Assembly (NCBI RefSeq): GCF_007991635.1
Contig: NZ_BJYS01000016.1
Location: 1 to 64,000, forward strand
DNA from: Adhaeribacter aerolatus
GTDB taxonomy: Bacteria; Bacteroidota; Bacteroidia; Cytophagales; Hymenobacteraceae
Direction of reading: 5' to 3'
Length of the DNA stretch: 64,000 nucleotides
The notes beneath the pieces were generated by a model. It was not told the DNA's origin. It did not search any database and saw only the letters and a list, made by a program, of their open reading frames with translations. Made by a program: the position numbers and the translations under genes. The stretch's first letter is position 1. Each line of letters opens with the position of its first letter. Shown one piece after another: positions 1-7,540 of this stretch.

Positions 1-22
1 TTTTCTTAAAAAGTTGGTTATT

Positions 23-553
23 TTATTTTTTAGCTGGTTTAGCTGCTTCGGTGGCAGGCTGGTGATGCGCATGGGTAGCCGCCGGTTGCGCTGGCGGGGC
101 AACCTGGACAGCCGAAGTACCAGACCCTTTGGGCGCTACATCGGCAATAAACGAAATATGGGTATTACCGGTAACAGAGTTAGATACCACCGTAACTACT
201 TTCTGGTTCTGGCCGGGCTTACCGGTACTGTTAAACTGGGCGGTTACAAAGCCGGTTTCACCGGGTGCCACCGAGGTTTTGGTCCAGTCCGGCGAGGTAC
301 AGCCGCAGGTAACCCGCACTTCCGAAATTAAAAGCGGCTGGTTACCGGTATTCCGGAATTTGTAGGTGTGCTTTACAATTTCACCCTCCTGAATCTTACC
401 AAAATCAAATTTAGTTTCGGCAAACGTAAGCACCGGGCCATCGGTAACTATTTTCTGGTTAGCAGCCGGCGCCGGGCTTGGTGAGGTAGTCTGGGCCACG
501 GCATCGGAAAATCCGAGAGACAAACTAAGCGCTAAAAGATATATTTTTTTCAT
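23..553 (-). CDS. DUF1573 domain secreted protein
   Basis: A 176-residue exported protein of the DUF1573 family, common in Bacteroidota and of unknown biochemical role. Residues 1-20 form a signal peptide ending AVA before Gln21. The DUF1573 domain covers roughly residues 42-140. It has the family's 'F.F G.I..G' opening and a Cys-Gly-Cys motif at 83-85, and an Ig-like beta fold is expected. The C-terminal 35 residues are rich in Pro, Ala and His and look disordered. The next gene on the same strand lies 74 bases upstream. Family assignment is firm; function is not known. Confidence 0.85.
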   Translation of the reverse strand: MKKIYLLALSLSLGFSDAVAQTTSPSPAPAANQKIVTDGPVLTFAETKFDFGKIQEGEIVKHTYKFRNTGNQPLLISEVRVTCGCTSPDWTKTSVAPGETGFVTAQFNSTGKPGQNQKVVTVVSNSVTGNTHISFIADVAPKGSGTSAVQVAPPAQPAATHAHHQPATEAAKPAKK

Positions 554-627
554 GAGCGGTAATATTTTTAAATCAACTAAACAAATATATACAATATGGT
601 TTTATGCCACCAAAATAAATAGAACAA

Positions 628-2034
628 CTAATCTACTATTAATAGCGGGTTAAAGTTTAACAGGTACAGTTCTTCGGCCGAACGGGTAACTGCAGTATAC
701 AGCCAACGGGCAAAATCGGTGTTTACCATGTCTTCTTTTAAGAACCCGTGGTCTACAAAAACGGCTTTCCATTGGCCACCCTGGGCTTTGTGGCAGGTTA
801 GCGCGTAAGCAAATTTTACCTGCAGCGCATTTAAATACGGATTTTTCCGTAATTGTTGCGATCGTTCGCGCTTGGTACCCAAATCCGAATAATCTTTGAG
901 TACTTCTTCGTACAGCTTTTTATTTTTATCGGCGGGCAAGGCGGGCGCTTCGGTGTACAGGGTATCGAGCAATATTTTCACTTCCATTTCGGGTTCATCC
1001 GGGTAATCTACAAACCGGATCATGACATCGGCAAACCGGAAATCGTACATATCTTCGTAGCGCACAATTTTGGTTATTTCCACAAAATCGCCGTTGGCCA
1101 TAAACCCGATAGAAGAATCTGCGGGTACCCAATAGTAATTGTTTTTCACAATCATTAAATAATCGCCTACGCCAATTTCGTCTTCGGCAAAAAATATTTG
1201 CCGCCTGATGTGCTGGTTGTATAAATTGGCGTTTTTATTTGAGCGACAAATAACCGTGGTGTTTTCTATCCCAAACTTGTCGTAAGCGTAGCGCAGGCCA
1301 TCTTCCAGCTTTTCGCCGGTCATGCGGTAAATATCTTTGTAAGCCCGGGTATGAAATTGCAACGCCGGTTCTTTCTGGCGTAACTGCTCGCGCAAATTGG
1401 TGGCATTCATTAATATACCCGATTCCTGCGCCTGCCGCATTACCTGGCGCAACTCTAACTCCTGCACGTTACACCGGAAATTATTAGACAAATAAGCTGC
1501 TTCTAACGACGGACTAATGGACTGGTTTACCGGCGGCAACTGGGCAGTATCGCCAATTAAAATCAATTTGTTGTTTTTACGTTCAAAAACGTAGCTGATT
1601 AAATCCTGCAGCAATCCGCTGTCGCCAAAAGATTTTTCATCCGAAATCATCGACGACTCATCCACTATAAAAACCGTATCAGCCAGTTTGTTGGGTTGCC
1701 GGTTAAACACCAGGCCATCGGAGAAAGCATTCGCCGCTTGCCGATAAATTTTTTTATGAATGGTAGACGCCGGTAATCGCGTATACGACGACATGACTTT
1801 AGCCGCCCGGCCGGTAGGTGCCAGCAGCACGTATTTGTAGCCAAAACTATTCAGAATTTTCACCAGCGCCCGTACAACGGTGGTTTTACCGGTACCGGCA
1901 AAACCTTTCAGCAGAAATACTTCGCGGTTGTTGGTTTTACCCGAAATAAATAAATCTAATTTTTTAAAAAGAGCCGCCTGGTCGGGCGTGGGCTCAAACG
2001 GAAAGTTTTTTAACAGGGCTTCTTCGGGTCGCAT
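628..2034 (-). CDS. RecD-like ATP-dependent DNA helicase (AAA, UvrD_C_2)
   Basis: A 468-residue superfamily 1 helicase of the RecD/Pif1-like type, widespread in Bacteroidota as a stand-alone gene. Walker A is GFAGTGKT at residues 44-51 and Walker B is VDES near 124-127. A GDTAQLPPV motif III follows. The C-terminal UvrD_C_2 signature is seen as TCHKAQGGQW and YTAVTRS near the end. It lacks the long N-terminal region of true RecD2, so it is a compact helicase, probably for DNA repair or recombination. No recB/recC partner is seen here. The upstream gap is filled by short inverted repeats. Confidence 0.88.
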   Translation of the reverse strand: MRPEEALLKNFPFEPTPDQAALFKKLDLFISGKTNNREVFLLKGFAGTGKTTVVRALVKILNSFGYKYVLLAPTGRAAKVMSSYTRLPASTIHKKIYRQAANAFSDGLVFNRQPNKLADTVFIVDESSMISDEKSFGDSGLLQDLISYVFERKNNKLILIGDTAQLPPVNQSISPSLEAAYLSNNFRCNVQELELRQVMRQAQESGILMNATNLREQLRQKEPALQFHTRAYKDIYRMTGEKLEDGLRYAYDKFGIENTTVICRSNKNANLYNQHIRRQIFFAEDEIGVGDYLMIVKNNYYWVPADSSIGFMANGDFVEITKIVRYEDMYDFRFADVMIRFVDYPDEPEMEVKILLDTLYTEAPALPADKNKKLYEEVLKDYSDLGTKRERSQQLRKNPYLNALQVKFAYALTCHKAQGGQWKAVFVDHGFLKEDMVNTDFARWLYTAVTRSAEELYLLNFNPLLIVD

Positions 2035-2039
2035 TAAAG

Positions 2040-2219
2040 TACGTTTTACGTAGTGCGTTTTACGTTTTAGAAAATTCGCTTTAAGCCATACGTTTTAAGT
2101 TATTCAGCTATATTTTGCGTAATATATGCGGCGCATTTAAACGATAGTAATACCTATAATGCCAACTGTAACCCATACAACTTACATTACACAGCCTATA
2201 ACGTATCACGTAAAACGTA
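2040..2219. repeat. ACGTTTTA-rich intergenic inverted repeats
   Basis: The 190-base gap between two minus-strand genes holds several copies of a CGTTTTA core near 2041, 2055, 2062 and 2087. A perfect 12-bp inverted pair is present: TACGTTTTACGT at 2040-2051 and its complement at 2208-2219, with a further partial arm at 2200-2207. The two ends could pair into a large cruciform or RNA stem. I see no gene in it. Confidence 0.6.
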
Positions 2220-2223
2220 TCAC

Positions 2224-2667
2224 CTACAATGGAGCGGGGTAAATGGTGGCCATGGTTGTAGTGGCTTTGGCAATTAAAACCGGCTCCTCCTCCCCTTTTT
2301 TACAATAGATTTCGGCTTCACAAAAGTTCAATTGGCGGCCTTGTTTCAGAACATAGCCTTTAGCCAGCAATATATCACCTACCCCCGGGTTCAGGTAGCT
2401 TACTTTTAACTCTACGGTAACCACATGGTGGCCTTTGGGCACTAAACTAACCGCAGCAAAACCCGCCACAATATCGGCCAGGGTAGCCGTAAGCCCGCCG
2501 TGCACAAAACCCTTGTGTTGCTTGTGTTCTTCCTGTAAAGTTAGTTCGCCTTCTATTCTTCCTTCTGCTATATTTGTAACCCGAAAGCCAATAAACTTCA
2601 TAAAAGTCTGGCGTTCGAGTTTTTCCAGAATCGTATTTTTAAAATCCGGGTTCAGGGTTTTTATCAT
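2224..2667 (-). CDS. PaaI-family hotdog thioesterase
   Basis: A 147-residue acyl-CoA thioesterase-like protein with a single hotdog domain. The family signature HGG lies at 56-58, followed by the helix TATLADIVAGFAA that packs against the active site. The length and motif order match PaaI/YdiI-type enzymes, which hydrolyse aryl- or acyl-CoA thioesters in the cytosol. The substrate cannot be read from sequence. It is divergently arranged with the Nudix gene starting at 2693, only 25 bases away, so the two promoters must overlap or lie inside the coding ends. Confidence 0.85.
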   Translation of the reverse strand: MIKTLNPDFKNTILEKLERQTFMKFIGFRVTNIAEGRIEGELTLQEEHKQHKGFVHGGLTATLADIVAGFAAVSLVPKGHHVVTVELKVSYLNPGVGDILLAKGYVLKQGRQLNFCEAEIYCKKGEEEPVLIAKATTTMATIYPAPL

Positions 2668-2692
2668 CAGGTAAAACTAAGCAGAGAACATT

Positions 2693-3184
2693 TTGGATAC
2701 AAACGAATCAGGTTACCCACCCGCCCACTACACCGGAAAATTGCGCGTGCGGGTTTGCGGTATTTTGCTACAGGATAAGAAAATATTATTGGTGCGGCAT
2801 CAGGGGATTGCGGGCCAATATAACTTATGGTCGCCGCCCGGAGGTGGTTTATCTTACGGCGAAAAAATAACTGATTGCCTGGTGCGGGAATTTGGGGAAG
2901 AGACCGGTTTGGCAGTAAAGCCCAGAAGGTTTTTATTTATGCACGAATACCTGAAAGCGCCTTTGCACGCCCTGGAGTTATTTTTTGAAGTAGAAGTTAT
3001 GGATGGTGCCTTAAAAGTTGGTTCGGATCCGGAATTAGAAACAGATGCCCAGCTTATTAGCGAGGTAACTTTTAAAACGCTGGCTGAAATAAGAAGCGAC
3101 AGCACCGCCCAGCCCCACCAAATTTTTGAAGATTTAATTGATTTGGATGATTTGTTTATGCCGCAGCACCGCTTTATGAAATAA
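2693..3184 (+). CDS. Nudix hydrolase (TTG start)
   Basis: A 163-residue Nudix hydrolase. The Nudix box is complete: Gly51, five residues, Glu57, then REFGEETG at 65-72, so the metal-binding glutamates are intact. Such enzymes cleave nucleoside diphosphates linked to another group; the substrate is unknown. The best start is a TTG at 2693, because no in-frame ATG precedes the domain. The gene runs divergently from the thioesterase. It is distinct from the second Nudix gene at 4733-5413. Confidence 0.85.
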   Translation: MDTNESGYPPAHYTGKLRVRVCGILLQDKKILLVRHQGIAGQYNLWSPPGGGLSYGEKITDCLVREFGEETGLAVKPRRFLFMHEYLKAPLHALELFFEVEVMDGALKVGSDPELETDAQLISEVTFKTLAEIRSDSTAQPHQIFEDLIDLDDLFMPQHRFMK

Positions 3185-3276
3185 AAATTCTTTAACCGGA
3201 ATAAAACTCAGCAGAGAACCAGTTATTATTTTTTATTAACCACAAAAATCATTTATTCAGCCTTTAGAAAAAAGCT

Positions 3277-4161
3277 TTGGTAAAAGAAAATAATCATTAC
3301 CGGCAGGTTGTAAAAATAACGGACGAGTCTTTTGACCCGCAACAGCTTCATGCCTATAACCTTTATATTTCGTATGGCCGCGACCGGGTGCGCGTTGGCG
3401 TGGTGGATACCGACCGCAATAAATTTATTTCGCTGGAAGATTATCAGGTAAGCCATATTTATACTCCGTTGCAAGGGGCACAGGTTTTTAACGAAGTATT
3501 TTCCGGACATCCTTATGTATTTAGCCCCGATTGGCACCAGATAAAACTAGCCGTAAACAACCACAATTTTACTTTTATTCCGGATACCCTTTTTGAAGCC
3601 GATGCGGCCGCCGACTACCTTAGCCTGAACTGCGATTTTGATGCGGACCACGAAAAAATATTTACTTATAAACACACCAGCATCGAAGCCGTCAATATTT
3701 TTTCGGCAGATAAATACCTGACCCAAATCTGGGAGCGGCAATTACCCGGCAAAGAATTAAAATACCTGCACCTTACCTGCCCTTTAATTGCCAGCCTGCT
3801 GCATTACGGCGAAAGAACTTCTGAAAAAAGATTGTATGCCTATGTGCAAAATAAAAGCCTCTGCCTGCTGATAATGCAGGAAGGAAAGTTGGAATTCTGT
3901 AATTTATTCCAATGCAGCACGCCGGAAGATTTTCTTTACTTTTTTGTATTGGTAATGCAGGAGCAAAAATTAAATCCGGAACACGACCGGGTTACCTTAT
4001 GGGGCGATTTGGAGCATGATTCAGCCTTGTTCACGTTGCTGCGCAGCTACATCCGGAATGTACAGTTTGGTTCGCGGCCACCCGACGTCAGTTATAGCTA
4101 CAAAATAGAAGACTTATTCCAACACCACTACCTCGATGTTTTCGGCATGCATTTTTGTTGA
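3277..4161 (+). CDS. DUF3822 family protein (TTG start)
   Basis: A 294-residue cytosolic protein of the DUF3822 family, found almost only in Bacteroidota and of unknown function. There is no signal peptide or membrane segment. The TTG start at 3277 is the first plausible codon in the frame. In many relatives this gene sits next to an rsmD rRNA methyltransferase and coaD. Here coaD follows after 138 bases but no rsmD lies between them. The family call is from overall resemblance rather than a catalytic motif. Confidence 0.75.
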   Translation: MVKENNHYRQVVKITDESFDPQQLHAYNLYISYGRDRVRVGVVDTDRNKFISLEDYQVSHIYTPLQGAQVFNEVFSGHPYVFSPDWHQIKLAVNNHNFTFIPDTLFEADAAADYLSLNCDFDADHEKIFTYKHTSIEAVNIFSADKYLTQIWERQLPGKELKYLHLTCPLIASLLHYGERTSEKRLYAYVQNKSLCLLIMQEGKLEFCNLFQCSTPEDFLYFFVLVMQEQKLNPEHDRVTLWGDLEHDSALFTLLRSYIRNVQFGSRPPDVSYSYKIEDLFQHHYLDVFGMHFC

Positions 4162-4299
4162 GGAAGGAGTTAGTTATCAGTTATTAGTTATTAATCAGGG
4201 TACGGTTATGCCGGGTTTCTTAAGGTTTCTCATTATTTTAGCTTCCACATTTTTTCTAGCGTTCTCTAAAAACTTACTCCTAATTACTAATAACTTAAA

Positions 4300-4788
4300 A
4301 TGAAACGCATCGCTATTTTTCCAGGGTCTTTTGATCCGTTTACCAATGGCCATTATGATATAGTAAAGCGTGGTATCGGATTGTTCGACCAGATAATTAT
4401 TTCGATTGGGAACAACAGCACGAAGAAGCGTTATTTGCCCGTGGAGCAGATGGTGGAAATTATAGAAGATATTTTTAAAGATGAGAAGAAGGTATCGGCG
4501 CAAGCTTATAAAGGTTTAACCGCCGACTTTGCGAGAACGGTAGGCGCTAATTTCCTGTTAAGGGGCTTACGCAACACCACTGATTTTGAGTACGAAAATA
4601 CCATTGCCCAGGCTAACCGGCACCTGAACAAAGATTTGGAAACGGTGTTTTTAATTACTTCCCCGCACCTGGCCGCAATTAGTTCCACCATTATCCGGGA
4701 AATTCATTCGTACGGAGGAAATGTAGATGATTTTATACCTTTCCGGATTTCGCCGCCCGCAGATAAGAACGAATCACAAACGCTATAG
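4300..4788 (+). CDS. coaD: Pantetheine-phosphate adenylyltransferase
   Basis: CoaD transfers AMP from ATP to 4'-phosphopantetheine, the penultimate step of coenzyme A synthesis. The 162-residue length is typical. The nucleotidyltransferase motif TNGH lies at 15-18 after the GSFDPF loop, LLRGLR follows mid-protein, and ISSTIIRE matches the family's ISSTxxR signature near the C-terminus. The C-terminal end overlaps the tail of the convergent Nudix gene by 56 bases. Upstream, TAATAACT-type repeats occupy the gap from DUF3822. Confidence 0.96.
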   Translation: MKRIAIFPGSFDPFTNGHYDIVKRGIGLFDQIIISIGNNSTKKRYLPVEQMVEIIEDIFKDEKKVSAQAYKGLTADFARTVGANFLLRGLRNTTDFEYENTIAQANRHLNKDLETVFLITSPHLAAISSTIIREIHSYGGNVDDFIPFRISPPADKNESQTL

Positions 4789-5413
4789 AAGAATAAGCTT
4801 CGGGCAGCACCGCTTCTACTTCTTCCGGCGTCATAAACTTTACTTCTTCAATAAACTCTTCGGCCTGGGGCTTCATCAGCGTATCGTCGGTGCATTGCAT
4901 CACGTACCAATTGGTACGCTTTAATATTTTGTTGCCCTTGTAAGCGTAGGAATGCCAGGTTTTAGGTAATTTATCCATTACCTGCACTTTAATATTACAC
5001 TCCTCCTCTACCTCGCGCACGGCCCCTTCTTTCGGAATTTCTTTTTTGTTTAGCTTACCTTTCGGTAAATCCCACATGCCCAACCGGTAAATCATCAGAA
5101 TTTTACCATCCTTTATAACCAGTCCGCCGGCTGCTTTCACAATCTTAAACTGGTCTTTCAGGTGCTGAATTAATCGTTTCTTTTTATCGGTAACGAGTGT
5201 TAAAGATTTTAATTTTTTCATCTTTTTCACTTCCATTAGCCGCACAATCCGATCAACGATGGCATCATTTACATTGCGTATTAATACATCGCCCACGAGC
5301 GATTTAGACGTAAATGACTGTCCCTCATCCAGAATTAAGTCATAGTGGTGTTTGTAAACTTTTTCACCGGCTTTCTTCAGGATTAAAGGAATGTCATTAA
5401 TGAAGACGTTCAT
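4733..5413 (-). CDS. Nudix hydrolase with extra N-terminal domain
   Basis: A 226-residue protein. Residues 1-90 form an extra, mostly alpha/beta N-terminal region of no known function. The Nudix domain follows, with a box running from Gly119 through Glu125 to REVEEE at 133-138. This two-part architecture is common in Cytophagales next to pyrE and coaD. Substrate is unknown. The gene converges on coaD and overlaps its 3' end by 56 bases. It is divergent from pyrE, with about 100 bases between the starts. Confidence 0.85.
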   Translation of the reverse strand: MNVFINDIPLILKKAGEKVYKHHYDLILDEGQSFTSKSLVGDVLIRNVNDAIVDRIVRLMEVKKMKKLKSLTLVTDKKKRLIQHLKDQFKIVKAAGGLVIKDGKILMIYRLGMWDLPKGKLNKKEIPKEGAVREVEEECNIKVQVMDKLPKTWHSYAYKGNKILKRTNWYVMQCTDDTLMKPQAEEFIEEVKFMTPEEVEAVLPEAYSSIAFVIRSYLRAAKSGKV

Positions 5414-5503
5414 CAGAATTTTTACTTAAAGAGATTACAAATCAAAAAAAATAAATCGGAAACAAAAATGTCCAAGTATAAAAAAGGCAAAATTATTATT
5501 ACG

Positions 5504-5511
5504 TACCTTCG
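5504..5511 (+). promoter_or_regulatory. Probable -7 element for pyrE (TACCTTCG)
   Basis: TACCTTCG lies just before the ATG at 5516 and differs from the Bacteroidota consensus TAnnTTTG by one base. If it is the -7 element, transcription would begin close to or at the 5516 start, which argues against the upstream ATG at 5468. Confidence 0.35.
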
Positions 5512-5515
5512 CGCC

Positions 5516-6154
5516 ATGCAAAAGTCTAATACAGCCCTGCAAATAGCCGCGTACTTATTAGAAACCGGCGCTATTAAACTTCGCCCCGAAACCCCTTTTA
5601 CCTGGAGTTCCGGCTGGTTTTCACCTATTTACTGCGATAATCGGGTAACCTTGTCTTACCCCGCTATACGTAGTTTTATTAAAACCGCTCTATCCGAAGA
5701 AATACGGATGCACTTTCCGGAAGCCGAAGCTATTGGCGGCGTAGCTACTGCGGGCATTGCCCAGGGAGCTTTGGTAGCCGATTTACTGGAACTGCCTTAC
5801 ATTTATGTACGTCCGGAGCCTAAAAGCCACGGCATGGGTAATCAGATAGAAGGCCGCCTGCTACCCGATCAGAAAGTAGTGCTCGTAGAAGATTTAATAT
5901 CTACGGGCAGTAGTTCTTTAAAAGCAGCCAGTGCAGTAAATATGGCCGGCGGCAACGTAATTGGTATGGCCGCTATTTTTACTTACGGTTTCGAGAAAGC
6001 CACCCAGAATTTTATAGACGCCAATATTCCCCTGGTTTGCCTGAGCAATTATCAAAGCCTGCTGGGCATTGCGCTAGAGCAAGGTTACATTAAAACCGAA
6101 ATGCTGGATACCCTGAGCAGTTGGCGCAAAGCCCCCGACAAGTGGAAAAAATAA
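5516..6154 (+). CDS. pyrE: Orotate phosphoribosyltransferase
   Basis: PyrE joins orotate to PRPP to make orotidine monophosphate in pyrimidine synthesis. The PRPP-binding loop VLVEDLISTGSS lies at about residues 122-133, and VRPEPKSHG supplies the flexible-loop lysine and histidine region. The 212-residue length from 5516 fits the family. An in-frame ATG at 5468 would add 16 basic residues, but a promoter-like TACCTTCG sits between the two starts, so 5516 is preferred. It is divergent from the Nudix gene and followed by a long inverted repeat. Confidence 0.95.
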   Translation: MQKSNTALQIAAYLLETGAIKLRPETPFTWSSGWFSPIYCDNRVTLSYPAIRSFIKTALSEEIRMHFPEAEAIGGVATAGIAQGALVADLLELPYIYVRPEPKSHGMGNQIEGRLLPDQKVVLVEDLISTGSSSLKAASAVNMAGGNVIGMAAIFTYGFEKATQNFIDANIPLVCLSNYQSLLGIALEQGYIKTEMLDTLSSWRKAPDKWKK

Positions 6155-6163
6155 ACAGTTTTC

Positions 6164-6333
6164 AATAATCAGTTAACAGTTATCAGTAAACAGTTAGGCG
6201 TAAACATGGTAGCTAATTGGTATATTCCATTCTTAATTTCATTTACCAAATATAAAAGTGTTTATTACTATTATTTATTCTAATTAAAACCATTTTCTGC
6301 TAACTGTTCACTAATAACTGTTAACTGATTACT
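6164..6333. repeat. 34-bp imperfect inverted repeat flanking a 102-base core
   Basis: The left arm at 6164-6197 and the right arm at 6300-6333 are reverse complements at 31 of 34 positions. Both are built of CAGTTA/TAACTG units. The core between them is AT-rich with no open frame. Shorter relatives of the same TAACTGATAACT theme occur at 4170-4200 and 4275-4292. It may be a small non-autonomous mobile element or a bulky RNA hairpin after pyrE. Confidence 0.7.
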
Positions 6334-6344
6334 GGTCACTGTAA

Positions 6345-6845
6345 ATGAAGATTGGATTAATTTCGGACACCCATAGTTATCTGGATGAACAGATTCTACG
6401 GCACTTGCAGGATTGTGATGAAATCTGGCACGCGGGAGATTTTGGTTCGATAGAAGTTTCAGAAACATTGGCGGCTGTGGCGCCGCTCCGGGGCGTTTAC
6501 GGCAACATAGACGATCAGCAAATCCGAATAGCACATCCGAAAATACAAAGGTTTACCGTAGCCGGGTTATCGGTCCTGATGACGCACATTGGAGGCTACC
6601 CCGGTAAATATCACCCGGATATCCGCCCGGTTATTAAAGCTAATCCGCCGCAATTATTTATTACCGGCCACTCCCATATTCTGAAAATTATGCCGGATAA
6701 AATCCTGAATAATTTGCTGCACATAAATCCGGGAGCAGCCGGCCGTCATGGCTTTCATACCGTCCGGACTATGGTAAAATTTAATATAGATGCCAGCAAA
6801 ATAGAGCAGTTGCAAGTAATAGAATTAGGTAAACGAACTGGATAA
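6345..6845 (+). CDS. YfcE/MJ0936-type metallophosphoesterase
   Basis: A 166-residue metal-dependent phosphodiesterase of the calcineurin-like family. All binding motifs are present: SDTH at 7-10, HAGD at 29-32, GNID at 53-56, TH at 80-81 and TGHSH at 107-111. Relatives hydrolyse phosphodiesters such as bis-pNPP or cyclic nucleotides; the natural substrate is not known. The start follows the right arm of the inverted repeat by 11 bases. A strong hairpin terminator lies 10 bases after the stop. Confidence 0.9.
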   Translation: MKIGLISDTHSYLDEQILRHLQDCDEIWHAGDFGSIEVSETLAAVAPLRGVYGNIDDQQIRIAHPKIQRFTVAGLSVLMTHIGGYPGKYHPDIRPVIKANPPQLFITGHSHILKIMPDKILNNLLHINPGAAGRHGFHTVRTMVKFNIDASKIEQLQVIELGKRTG

Positions 6846-6854
6846 GCACAAAAA

Positions 6855-6888
6855 AAGTGTGCCGGTAAACGGGCACACTTACTAATAT
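6855..6888. terminator. Rho-independent terminator, probably bidirectional
   Basis: AAGTGTGCC at 6855-6863 pairs with GGCACACTT at 6872-6880 around an eight-base loop. It is flanked by A-rich sequence on the left and TACTAATATTTTT on the right. It sits between convergent genes ending at 6845 and 6967, so it may serve both. Confidence 0.75.
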
Positions 6889-6966
6889 TTTTACACAACA
6901 GGAATATTACGCTTAAAAAGCTTTAAAGCACATCAGATTAAAACACCCGCGCTTTTACAGCAGAAA

Positions 6967-7287
6967 TTACTCAGCAGCTTCTTTATCGTCTTTTTTCAGA
7001 ACGTCTTCTACTTTATCTTTCACAGCTTCTACCACATCGCTTACTTTGTCGGCAACGGTATGAGCCGCATTACTAACAGCTTCTTTTACACTCTCCACTA
7101 CGCTGGTTGGTTCAGGAGCAGTTGTGGCCGCAGGGGCAGCCGAAGTTTTACCGAATTGGGCTTTCAGTTCTTCTACGTCTACGTTTTTAATTACCGGAGT
7201 AGCCAGCAATTGCTTAATTACGCGCTGCTTGTTATTGGCTCTTGCTATATTTTTTCTGTGTTTTCTTTTTAATCTTGTAACGGCCAT
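6967..7287 (-). CDS. Small basic/amphipathic repeat protein, unknown
   Basis: A 106-residue hydrophilic protein without a recognised enzyme domain. The first 45 residues are very basic (RLKRKHRKN) and look like a conserved nucleic-acid- or ribosome-facing segment. A Pro/Ala/Thr linker follows. Residues 62-98 hold amphipathic units such as VKEAVSN, VADKVSDVV and VKDKVEDVL, resembling the helical repeats of LEA or apolipoprotein-like stress proteins. The end is acidic. A good TTTG-N20-TACTTTTG promoter precedes it, which supports a real expressed gene. Function is unknown. Confidence 0.7.
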   Translation of the reverse strand: MAVTRLKRKHRKNIARANNKQRVIKQLLATPVIKNVDVEELKAQFGKTSAAPAATTAPEPTSVVESVKEAVSNAAHTVADKVSDVVEAVKDKVEDVLKKDDKEAAE

Positions 7288-7310
7288 TGCTCAAATTTTA
7301 AATTAGAACG

Positions 7311-7342
7311 CAAAAGTAAGGTTTTATTTTCAGATTCTCAAA
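7311..7342 (-). promoter_or_regulatory. Bacteroidota-type promoter (TTTG-N20-TACTTTTG)
   Basis: On the minus strand, TTTG (complement of 7339-7342) is followed after 20 bases by TACTTTTG (complement of 7311-7318). Both elements match the phylum's -33/-7 consensus. It lies 24 bases upstream of the start at 7287. Confidence 0.7.
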
Positions 7343-7469
7343 ACAATAAATCTTTTTCCGGCCAGATTACAGCCAAATATACTGTAGGGCACGCGTACTT
7401 TAGAACCTAATTAATAAATTTAATTTTACCCCTGCATATTCTTTCCTGCGAGGTGATTCTTTAGTTTAG

Positions 7470-7477
7470 TAATTTTG
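7470..7477 (+). promoter_or_regulatory. -7 element for threonine aldolase (TAATTTTG)
   Basis: TAATTTTG matches TAnnTTTG and lies 63 bases before the ATG at 7541. No clear -33 TTTG is seen at the expected distance. The transcript would carry the hairpin at 7486-7501 almost at its 5' end. Confidence 0.5.
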
Positions 7478-7485
7478 TAGCTCAA

Positions 7486-7501
7486 GTGGGGATAACCCCA
7501 C
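7486..7501 (+). other. GC-rich hairpin in a 5' leader
   Basis: GTGGGG-ATAA-CCCCAC is a perfect 6-bp stem with a four-base loop, in otherwise AT-rich sequence. It lies between the -7 element and the threonine aldolase start, so it would be near the 5' end of the mRNA. No poly-T follows, so it is not an ordinary terminator. Confidence 0.5.
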
Positions 7502-7540
7502 GTAAGTGCAGCGTTATTTTAATTTGCAGTAAACCCAAAA

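Noticed and set aside
853..1158. A plus-strand frame inside the helicase gene
   Set aside because: It is a shadow of the minus-strand coding sequence, which has clear Walker motifs.
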